Shown piece after piece: positions 8,952-15,159 of a stretch of DNA of 64,000 nt; the stretch's first letter is position 1; each line of letters starts with the position of its first letter. Below the pieces are notes generated by a model that ran no database searches, was not told where the DNA came from, and saw only the letters and a program-made list of their open reading frames with translations. The DNA is from Maribacter cobaltidurans (GTDB taxonomy: Bacteria; Bacteroidota; Bacteroidia; Flavobacteriales; Flavobacteriaceae). The translations under genes and the position numbers were made by a program. The stretch covers positions 1,669,001 to 1,733,000 of the forward strand of contig NZ_CP022957.1 of the NCBI RefSeq assembly GCF_002269385.1, written 5' to 3'.

Positions 8952-9504
8952 AAATCATATACTAAGTACAATCACCCCATTTCCATTAAAAAATTTTAAG
9001 TACTATGGGAACCTTAAAAATGAATCCCGTACAGATTCAATTGTTTCGCTATAGCAAGGTCTTAATTACCCTTGTTTTGGTCTGTTTTTAATGCGAAAAG
9101 AAACAAACAGCCACCCTGCCGATTCACGGTGGCCCAATTTATACAGAGGACAAATTATTGGACACCCAATTGGAAATTACCATTTTAATCGGGCAAGTGG
9201 TTTACACAAAAACGACGGACCAATAGCAGCACGCTTGCGCTTCACCTGTTTGGAAGGCTTGACGCATTAATATTGCTCGGTAAAGACTGACTACAATAAA
9301 GGTATGAATCCAGTGGATTTTTCAAAACCAATATCAGTTACCCAAACGTATCAAGTTCCAAACTAGAATGTTAGTGAAACGTTTGTAAGTGCATAGTATA
9401 CGTATAATAGTTCGCTGTTCTTTTCAAATCCCCTATGAACACTAGATAATTAGTAACTTACACCTAAAAGAGAAATAAACGTACCCAGGTAAGTTTATAC
9501 AATT
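8952..9504. other. Gene-poor junction with decayed sequence
   Basis: This stretch marks the left edge of the accessory region. No intact reading frame was found. A lipoprotein-like remnant lies at 9005-9226; the remaining 280 bases show no recognisable gene, repeat or RNA. Confidence 0.5.
9005..9226 (+). pseudogene. Remnant of a lipoprotein, possibly a YtcJ-like amidohydrolase
   Basis: Reading from ATG 9005 (or 9020) gives a hydrophobic leader ending LITLVLVCF, a stop at 9089-9091, then CEKKQTATL in the same frame, as if a lipobox had been hit by a stop just before its cysteine. The frame continues with IHGGPIYTED and then LLDTQLEITILIGQVVYTK. The first resembles the start of the mature part of secreted YtcJ-type amidohydrolases and the second resembles their C-terminal strand (TILGGxVVY). 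A large internal deletion would join them. This is a pattern-based guess; the stretch could also be chance. Confidence 0.3.
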
Positions 9505-9544
9505 GTTGGCAACAAGCTAAAAAAGCATCACGTTAAAATCAACC

Positions 9545-9576
9545 AAATGACAAAAAAAACAAACTTTTTGTCATTT
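9545..9576. promoter_or_regulatory. 12-bp inverted repeat abutting the retron promoter
   Basis: AAATGACAAAAA (9545-9556) and TTTTTGTCATTT (9565-9576) are perfect complements separated by 8 nt and end just before the -33 box. This could be an operator for the Xre-type protein encoded downstream or a terminator for readthrough from the left. The position directly against the promoter favours the operator idea, but the sequence does not settle it. Confidence 0.5.
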
Positions 9577-9577
9577 T

Positions 9578-9608
9578 TTTGTACTGTGAGTTATATTTTA
9601 TATATTTG
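9578..9608 (+). promoter_or_regulatory. Strong Bacteroidota-type promoter for the retron RNA
   Basis: TTTG (9578-9581), a 19-nt spacer and TATATTTG (9601-9608) match the Bacteroidota housekeeping consensus TTTG-N19-TAnnTTTG exactly. The predicted transcript begins near 9614-9616, about 30 nt before the left arm of the 17-bp inverted repeat. It is the best promoter in the accessory region. Confidence 0.75.
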
Positions 9609-9614
9609 CATCAT

Positions 9615-9856
9615 AAGTTCTTTGAGAGATTGATTTCCATTTGAAAGATTAGGAATGAAGGGATTGAATAGTGTACTTAGATTACACGGTTTCCTATAAC
9701 CCTTTGCTGGAGCCATAGATTAACGCCCTAAGAAGCATTAACAGGTAAACCAGAAACGAACAACAATAACAGTAAACTGTTTATTTATTGTTCTTCTAAA
9801 GATTAGAAACGGAATGAATTGTGTTAGACACTCTTCATTCCTAATCTTTTTTATTT
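9615..9856 (+). ncRNA. Putative retron msr-msd RNA
   Basis: A non-coding stretch between a perfect promoter and the first ORF of an RT operon. It is enclosed by a perfect 17-bp inverted repeat (9644-9660 and 9833-9849), the arrangement of retron a1/a2 arms. Inside are two small hairpins (GTGTA/TACAC at 9671-9687 and GGTT/AACC at 9688-9701), a longer hairpin at 9762-9792 (AACAATAACAGT against its complement with bulges), and a stem at 9798-9849 that includes the a2 arm. A T-rich tail follows. msr and msd limits and the branching G cannot be fixed by eye. Confidence 0.65.
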
Positions 9857-9884
9857 TTTATTAATTTTTAAAATCCAAAAACAA

Positions 9885-10154
9885 ATGGAAAAACCTGATT
9901 TTATTGCAAATCTTGACAATCTCGTCTTATCGATTGAGATTGTTCTCTCAAAGAACCGCAGTTCTTTGTCAATTGACGATGTAATTCGCTTAGAAAACGT
10001 AATTGTTACGCTGAACGAATTGAAGAAAGTTTCGAAAGTATCGGATAGGAAGGAAATTCTGTCTGAAGTTCTTCCGGTAATTATTAGAACATTTTTTCGT
10101 TCCGATGTTATGGAAGAGTTAGGAAAAGTACTCGAATTCTTAGCAAACTTGTGA
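9885..10154 (+). CDS. Small helical protein of the retron-like operon
   Basis: An 89-residue protein of unknown function, predicted from its composition to be almost entirely helical (MEKPDFIANLDNLVLSIEIV to LGKVLEFLANL). It has no cysteine, signal peptide or membrane segment. It lies between the structured RNA and the Xre-type gene and is preceded by an A-rich leader. By position it could be a toxin or effector, an RT accessory subunit, or an Avd-like bundle; it is shorter than Avd and I see no convincing Avd signature. Confidence 0.6.
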   Translation: MEKPDFIANLDNLVLSIEIVLSKNRSSLSIDDVIRLENVIVTLNELKKVSKVSDRKEILSEVLPVIIRTFFRSDVMEELGKVLEFLANL

Positions 10155-10187
10155 TTGACCCGTTTTTAATTTTTTTTTACAGATACT

Positions 10188-10490
10188 ATGAATTTAGGAG
10201 AAGCTATAAAAACACACAGAAAGAAATTAGGTTTAAGTCAGGGAGATTTAGCACAATCGTGCGACATCACTCAGTCTTACCTTTCTATGATTGAAAAAAA
10301 TAAAAAAGAACCGAATTTATCAACTTTAAAAGTTTTGAGCGAGAAATTAAATATTCCACTACCTGTATTATTTTTTAAATCGTTAGATGATGCTGACATT
10401 CCAGAATCAAAAAAAGAAGCTTATGGTGTTGTTAGCGAATCATTAAATAATCTTGTCAATTCTCTATTTTTTGCGGAGAATTATGATTAA
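10188..10490 (+). CDS. Xre-family helix-turn-helix protein
   Basis: A 100-residue protein with a classic Xre/Cro-type HTH in its first 60 residues (IKTHRKKLGLSQGDLAQS, then TQSYLSMIEKNKKEPNLSTL) and a short helical tail. Such proteins dimerise and bind palindromic operators. Its stop overlaps the RT start by 8 bp, showing translational coupling. The candidate operator is the 12-bp palindrome at 9545-9576. In HTH-bearing retrons this protein is a component of the system rather than a bystander, so an antitoxin or regulatory role is likely (inference). Confidence 0.8.
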   Translation: MNLGEAIKTHRKKLGLSQGDLAQSCDITQSYLSMIEKNKKEPNLSTLKVLSEKLNIPLPVLFFKSLDDADIPESKKEAYGVVSESLNNLVNSLFFAENYD

Positions 10491-11365
10491 AACTTTAAAC
10501 CATCTTTGCAGTATAATCGGTTATGATAAAAAAGAGATTTCCGAAATTGTCGAAAATATAGACCACTATTATTACGAGTTTTCTGAAATTAAATACAATT
10601 CCAAAACTGGACTTCCCAAAGTTAAAGATGGAGTTACACAAAAAAGGTTCTACAACCCAAGTCGCAAAAGACTAAAGGACATTCAGAACAAATTACAACA
10701 CAAAATATTAAGTAAAGTTGATTTAATTCCACACATTCAAGGTGGTGTTAAAGGTTGTGGGAATATCGACAATTCGAAAATACACAAAGGCAACGTTTAC
10801 AGATTTCAGACTGACCTCACCAATTTTTTTCCTTCGGTTTCAGATACTATGGTTTTTAATGCCTTGAGATACAAAGGCTTTTCAAAAAAATGTAGCTGAT
10901 ACAATCACTAAACTGACTACTTTCCGAACAAAGGATAGTTGGAATTCAAAATCGTTACCACAAGGAGCACCAACAAGTCCTACCCTTTCTAATATAGTAT
11001 TCGAAAAAATCGACAACCAAATTCTTGAGATTTTAAAAGGAGAAAACATTTCATATTCAAGATGGATTGATGATTTGACATTTTCATCAAATAATGATTT
11101 TAGAGAAAAATGTATTCCTATAATAAAGTGTATTACAGGAAATGGACTAAAGGTTAGTAAACCTAAAACTACCTATCGAAAAAACAAATCAATAATTACA
11201 GGAGTTATTGTTGGTTTAAGTACTATGAAAGTAACTGAGAAATTTCGAGAGAAAGACGAATCGAAAATGAAACCAAAACAAATTAAAGGCAGAACAGCTT
11301 ATAAAGAACAAGTTTACCGAAAGGACAAGGAAAAGCCAGTTGCCAACAAAGTATATAAAACATAG
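10483..11365 (+). pseudogene. Retron-type reverse transcriptase, single-base frameshift
   Basis: Two frames together encode about 293 residues of reverse transcriptase. Frame one (10483-10899) holds motif A, QTDLTNFFPSV, and stops soon after a run of seven A (10884-10890). Removing one A restores FSKNVADTITKLTTF and leads into QGAPTSPTLSN, the catalytic motif as SRWIDDLTFSS, and GLKVSKPKTTYRKNKSIITGVIV, all in retron order. The tyrosine of YxDD is replaced by tryptophan. The last residues (VANKVYKT) overlap the module boundary. The frameshift may be a real mutation, phase variation or a homopolymer sequencing error. DGR RTs differ because they lack the QGxxxSP form. Confidence 0.8.
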
Positions 11366-11540
11366 CTATTACAGGCTTTTCCAGAGGTTTGTGTGTATTT
11401 GCGAAGACCGCCAAATTTTTAAATTTGGCTTTTAGTAAAATAAAGATAAAAAGAAAAATTTAAAAATTCGGCTCGTGTTTAATCCGAAAAGTCAGCGTCT
11501 TTTTACACGCTACGATTCACATACAAACACTTAGCAGGGA
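11348..11540. repeat. Structured spacer between modules 1 and 2
   Basis: No gene. A perfect hairpin GCCAAATTT/AAATTTGGC spans 11410-11429. The arm CCAAATTTTTAAATTT (11411-11426) is also complementary, 15 of 16, to AAATTTAAAAATTCGG (11456-11471), giving alternative larger folds. The spacer ends where the next module begins at GTTAGCTGTT. Its strongly foldable, non-coding nature is what one expects of an attC-like recombination site. Confidence 0.5.
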
Positions 11541-12280
11541 GTTAGCTGTTATTTAAAAGAAAACCGTGAAAACGACAAGCAATAAGATATATAAAAAAGT
11601 AATTGACGAGTCATTTGTGAACATTCCGACAGGAACTGTTGACATGCGAGACGACCGAACAAAAGAAACTTGGTCGGTTGACATAAATTCTTTTGAACTC
11701 TTTAAATTCCCAATAACACAAGAAATATATTCAGCAATAATTGACAAGAACCCTTCGACATTTAAAGGTGACAGGTTACCAGTTGAAACAGTTTCTTGGA
11801 TTGATGCTGTGAATTTTTGTAATGAACTATCTAACTCTTATGGAAAAGACAAATGCTATTCAATTGACTCAGCAGCTGAAAAAGTAACCTTGGACCCAAA
11901 TACAAATGGATTTCGATTACCAACAGAAGCAGAATGGCAGTATGCTTGCCAAGCAGGAACGAAAGAGATTAGACATGGAGAATTAGCTGAAATTGCATGG
12001 TTTAAAGAGAACTCCAACAGTCGGACTCAAGAAGTTGGACAAAAGAAACCTAACCAATGGGGACTTTACGACATGCTTGGAAATGTTTGGGAATGGTGTT
12101 CAGACATTTATGACGAAACTGTTTACGGAACATATCGCGTTTTCCGTGGCGGGGGTTGGTGCGACCAAGAAAGGAGCGTAATGGCGACAACTCGAAGAAG
12201 AAGTCACCCCTTTTCGTTCAAAATTGATGACTTAGGATTTAGAATTGCAACTAACTCAAAAATTAAAAACAACAGCTAAC
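11541..12280 (+). mobile_element. Cassette-like module 2 (SUMF1-like gene)
   Basis: The single gene is flanked by GTTAGCTGTT (11541-11550) and AACAGCTAAC (12271-12280), a perfect 10-bp inverted pair found only at these two ends. The gene starts 16 nt inside the left end and stops exactly at the right end, leaving almost no other DNA, as in integron cassettes. Confidence 0.55.
11566..12279 (+). CDS. SUMF1/formylglycine-generating-enzyme-fold protein
   Basis: A 237-residue protein starting at GTG. It has the FGE-sulfatase (C-type-lectin-like) fold signature: FPITQEIYSAII, LPVETVSWIDAVNFCNELS, FRLPTEAEWQYACQAG, GLYDMLGNVWEWCSD, YRVFRGGGW and DLGFRIA. There is no signal peptide. I do not see the paired active-site cysteines of true formylglycine-generating enzymes in the C-terminal part, so a binding or scaffold role is as likely as catalysis. 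It lies just after the RT gene, which recalls DGR target proteins, but no template or variable repeat was found. The stop codon lies inside the module end. Confidence 0.8.
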   Translation: MKTTSNKIYKKVIDESFVNIPTGTVDMRDDRTKETWSVDINSFELFKFPITQEIYSAIIDKNPSTFKGDRLPVETVSWIDAVNFCNELSNSYGKDKCYSIDSAAEKVTLDPNTNGFRLPTEAEWQYACQAGTKEIRHGELAEIAWFKENSNSRTQEVGQKKPNQWGLYDMLGNVWEWCSDIYDETVYGTYRVFRGGGWCDQERSVMATTRRRSHPFSFKIDDLGFRIATNSKIKNNS

Positions 12281-12809
12281 AAAACCTATACGCAATGCCC
12301 TTCGGGACACTGCGCATAGCTAAAGCGTGATGTCGAATTATTCATATCATTTCTATTGTTTTTTTTTCAGAGGAATTCATCGGTCGCTCCGCTCGGTCGC
12401 CTGCGGCGTACTTTTGCCGCATTGCTAGCGCAATTACCGCACTAAAAGCTAGTCGACATCATCACTTCGATAAACTCAGTACAGGCTCTGCGCTATGCCA
12501 GATTACATTGTCCGTAGGATGAGGGGCATTTTTGCCAGGACCGCCGCTACGGCTCTGCTACTCGACATATCAGGACGCTATATGTTCCCGATAGCTATCG
12601 TGGATGGCCGTCCAATTTTATTCCCAATACCGCAAAATCCAACATGGGTACATCCGCTAACGCGGACTCCTTGAAGAACAATGCCGTGCGATCAATAGGA
12701 AGTCCGATTCACACAGCATTGTTGATTGGATTTTGCTATATTTCCTTAAAATTCGCCACCAGCGCTCCTTCCCGCCCACTGCCTCCGCAGATAGCGTACA
12801 TAGCGCGGC
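12281..12809. repeat. Long structured spacer between modules 2 and 3
   Basis: About 530 bases without a gene and visibly more GC-rich than the neighbouring genes. It contains GTCGCTCCGCTCG (12383-12395), also found with one change downstream of module 4 at 15738-15750. A nested palindrome spans 12632-12736: the outer arms GCAAAATCCAA/TTGGATTTTGC are perfect, and the inner arms AACAATGCCGTG (12677-12688)/CACAGCATTGTT (12712-12723) have one mismatch. It is probably a recombination site or a stack of degenerate ones. Confidence 0.5.
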
Positions 12810-12923
12810 GTTAGGCACAAGCTAAAAAAACAACATCCACGAAATCTATCCAACCTTCGGGAATATGTTTACATGGGTCTTATCTAAGCGACCCAACTTT
12901 GTATCTCACAAAAAAGATAAAAA

Positions 12924-13751
12924 ATGAGTAAAACAATTTTAATTACAGGAGCATCTTCGGGTTTTGGAAAAGGAACAGCCATAGGATTAGCAAAAAAAGG
13001 ACATCGTGTCATAGCAGCTGTTCACGTAGAACCTTTAAAAACAATTTTGCTTGAAGAAGCAAAAAATGAAGGAGTAGAATTAGAGGTAATAGTTCTTGAT
13101 GTTACCAAAGAAAGTGACCGTCAATTTGCTTTTAACAGTTATGAAATTGATGTATTAATGAGCAATGCAGGAATTATGGAAACAGGCCCTGTAGCAGAAA
13201 TTCCAATTGAAAATGTACGTAGAAATTATGAAGTAAATGTTTTTGCACCGCTTCAACTGGTTCAAGGATTTTTGCCTCAAATGGTAAAACGCGGTTCAGG
13301 TAAAGTTATTTTTACTTCGTCAATGGGTGGATTAATTACCGTTCCATTTGCTGCAATTTACACTTCTACAAAACACGCATTGGAAGGTATGGCTGAAGGT
13401 TTAAAAGACGAGTTGTCTGGAACAGGAGTTGAAATTTGTACTGTAAATCCAGGTGTTTTTGGCACAGGGTTTAATGACCGTGGTGCGGAGACATTGACAA
13501 AATGGTGGAACCCAGAAAAGTCATTGTCAAAAATGGGAACCATTCAAGCTTTTACAGACCCTAAAGGTTTAGAAAATCAACTCGACCCACAAATAATGGT
13601 AGACGCAATGATAAGAGTTGCTGAAGAGGACAATTCTAAGTTCAGAAATGTAATTCCAGAAGCCATTGTACCGTGGATAAAAGCTACACAAGAACAGGCT
13701 TGGAAAGCTAAAAAGAACGATTTATTGACTGTAGACCCAAGTAGCTTATAA
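12924..13751 (+). CDS. Short-chain dehydrogenase/reductase
   Basis: A 275-residue classical SDR. The nucleotide-binding motif TGASSGFG is at 8-15, NAG at 81-83, and the catalytic YxxxK is Tyr146/Lys150 with the serine in FTSSMGG. It should oxidise or reduce an alcohol or carbonyl with NAD(P)(H); the substrate is unknown. Its stop overlaps the SRPBCC start (TAATG), and an AraC regulator follows, so the three form an operon. CAACTTTG at 12895-12902 is a near match to the -7 consensus upstream. Confidence 0.85.
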   Translation: MSKTILITGASSGFGKGTAIGLAKKGHRVIAAVHVEPLKTILLEEAKNEGVELEVIVLDVTKESDRQFAFNSYEIDVLMSNAGIMETGPVAEIPIENVRRNYEVNVFAPLQLVQGFLPQMVKRGSGKVIFTSSMGGLITVPFAAIYTSTKHALEGMAEGLKDELSGTGVEICTVNPGVFGTGFNDRGAETLTKWWNPEKSLSKMGTIQAFTDPKGLENQLDPQIMVDAMIRVAEEDNSKFRNVIPEAIVPWIKATQEQAWKAKKNDLLTVDPSSL

Positions 13752-14197
13752 TGGAAAGGAAAACAAACATAAAGGCTCGTGCTATTATTGATGCTAGCCC
13801 TCAAAAAGTATGGGACGTCCTAACCGATTTTGATAATCTCAAGTCCTGGAGTTCTTCTTTTCAAGGATTAAGCGGAGATTTTAAGAAAAACGGTGAAATA
13901 GAAGTTACCTTTAAATCCCCTTTTGGTCAAAGTAAGATGAAAAAAAAGCTGTTTCAATTTGAAGAGGGCAAAACATTTGCTTGGACCGGTGTCTTTATGT
14001 TAGGTATGAGCGATTATCATACATATACTTTAAAAGCTACTTCAGATGGCAAAACCGAGTTTATACAAACCGATGGACTTTATGGAGGTGCAAGTTTTTT
14101 ACTAGGAAAAATTCTTGAGAAACAAATGCAAAAAGGATATGAGGTTTTTAACAAAGAATTAAAGGCTTTTGTGGAAAGTAAAAAAGAAGCTATCTAA
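13751..14197 (+). CDS. SRPBCC-family ligand-binding protein
   Basis: A 148-residue START/Bet v1-like protein, beginning with the strand-helix pattern IKARAIIDASPQKVWDVLTDFDNLKSW and ending in a long C-terminal helix (GKILEKQMQKGYEVFNKELKAF). The fold forms a hydrophobic cavity used for lipids or polyketides; no specific ligand can be named. It overlaps the genes before and after by one base each, so it is translationally coupled to both. Confidence 0.8.
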   Translation: MERKTNIKARAIIDASPQKVWDVLTDFDNLKSWSSSFQGLSGDFKKNGEIEVTFKSPFGQSKMKKKLFQFEEGKTFAWTGVFMLGMSDYHTYTLKATSDGKTEFIQTDGLYGGASFLLGKILEKQMQKGYEVFNKELKAFVESKKEAI

Positions 14198-15102
14198 TGA
14201 ATACTATTTATCGCGTAAAATCAATTTCAGAAATACACCAACTATTTAAATTGGCGAAACCGAAACATCCTCTTGTTTCGGTTTTTCGTCATTCAGATTT
14301 AGTGGTGCCCGATAATTTTACAACGCAATCATTTACTACCGATATGTATATGATTAGCATAAAAGTAAAGCAAGAAGCCGTAGTCAATTACGGTAGAGAA
14401 ACGTATGATTTTCAAGAAGGAACAGTGGTGTTTTTTGCTCCTAATCAAGTATTTTCTTTTAGTTCGGCAGATTTCTCAAATTGTGAAGATGAATGGACAC
14501 TCGTTTTTCATCCCGATTTTATTTCTAAGACAAGTCTTGGAAACGAAATTGATAATTATCATTTTTTCAACTACGAAATCAATGAAGCGTTACACGTATC
14601 AGAAGATGAAAAGTTGGCACTAAATGATTTGATATTAAAAATAGAAAAGGAATATTATCAGCTAATTGATAAACATACACAAGAAATTATTTGCATTAAT
14701 ATTGAAACCATTTTAAAATATTGCAACCGCTTTTATGCTCGCCAATTCATTACGCGTAAAACAGGCAACAATACATATTTAGCCAAATTTGAAGCTTATT
14801 TGAAAAAATATTTTGAACAAAATTTAATAGAAAATGGATTGCCTACAGTTAAGCAATGTGCTAGTGCTGTGCACTTATCGCCTCATTATTTTAGCGACCT
14901 ATTAAAAGAAGAAACAGGAAAATCAGCTAAAGAGCATATTGACTTGTTTGTAGTTAAAAAAGCAAAAAATCAGCTACAAAATCCAGAATTAAGCATTAGT
15001 GAAGTTGCCTTTAATTTAGGCTTTGATTACCCTAATCATTTCAGCAAATTCTTTAAGATGAAAACGGGATTGAGCCCAACAGAGTATCGAAATATGAATT
15101 AA
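14197..15102 (+). CDS. AraC-family transcriptional regulator
   Basis: A 301-residue protein with an N-terminal cupin-like sensor domain (FRHSDLVVPDNF, YDFQEGTVVFFAPNQVFSF) and a C-terminal double HTH (VKQCASAVHLSPHYFSDLLKEETGKS; ISEVAFNLGFDYPNHFSKFFK with the family end GLSPTEYR). It is the last gene of the SDR operon and probably regulates it. Homologues of this kind commonly act as activators of a neighbouring oxidoreductase. Confidence 0.88.
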   Translation: MNTIYRVKSISEIHQLFKLAKPKHPLVSVFRHSDLVVPDNFTTQSFTTDMYMISIKVKQEAVVNYGRETYDFQEGTVVFFAPNQVFSFSSADFSNCEDEWTLVFHPDFISKTSLGNEIDNYHFFNYEINEALHVSEDEKLALNDLILKIEKEYYQLIDKHTQEIICINIETILKYCNRFYARQFITRKTGNNTYLAKFEAYLKKYFEQNLIENGLPTVKQCASAVHLSPHYFSDLLKEETGKSAKEHIDLFVVKKAKNQLQNPELSISEVAFNLGFDYPNHFSKFFKMKTGLSPTEYRNMN

Positions 15103-15112
15103 AGCCAGTGGG

Positions 15113-15159
15113 TAACAATGAATAAGCGGCATTAAAACGACCGCTTATACTAAACGTTA
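15113..15159. repeat. Compact attC-like site between modules 3 and 4
   Basis: TAAC (15113-15116), a 5-nt spacer, ATAAGCGG (15122-15129), an 11-nt loop, CCGCTTAT (15141-15148), a 7-nt spacer and GTTA (15156-15159). The nested, spaced inverted pairs reproduce the R''-L''-loop-L'-R' layout of attC sites, although the boxes do not match the canonical RYYYAAC/GTTRRRY consensus at every position. Confidence 0.45.

Larger units (their letters stand above)
9505..11347 (+). mobile_element. Cassette-like module 1 (carries the retron-like system)
   Basis: The module starts with GTTGGCAAC (9505-9513) and ends with GTTGCCAAC (11339-11347), a perfect 9-bp inverted pair flanking the whole retron-like system. 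The right end reads on as AACAAAGTATATA, resembling the right ends of the three following modules. The RT reading frame runs through this end and finishes VANKVYKT, so the annotated RT C-terminus includes boundary DNA. Integron-like mobility is inferred from geometry; no recombinase is visible. Confidence 0.5.
12810..15116 (+). mobile_element. Cassette-like module 3 (SDR, SRPBCC, AraC operon)
   Basis: The left end GTTAGGCACAAGCT (12810-12823) and right end AGCCAGTGGGTAAC (15103-15116) are complementary at 10 of 14 positions, including GTTA/TAAC. The stretch ACAAGCTAAAAAA just inside the left end also occurs inside the left end of module 1 (from 9512). The module carries three overlapping genes, so if mobile it would move a complete operon. 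Confidence 0.45.

Noticed and set aside
10483..11365. Group II intron-encoded RT
   Set aside because: There is no maturase or endonuclease domain, the protein is only about 293 residues, and no intron domain V/VI structure is seen downstream.
10483..12279. Diversity-generating retroelement (RT next to a C-type-lectin-like SUMF1 protein)
   Set aside because: The RT has the retron-type QGAPTSP rather than the SQ-type motif of DGR RTs, the small protein is too short for Avd, and I found no template repeat matching the 3' end of the SUMF1-like gene.
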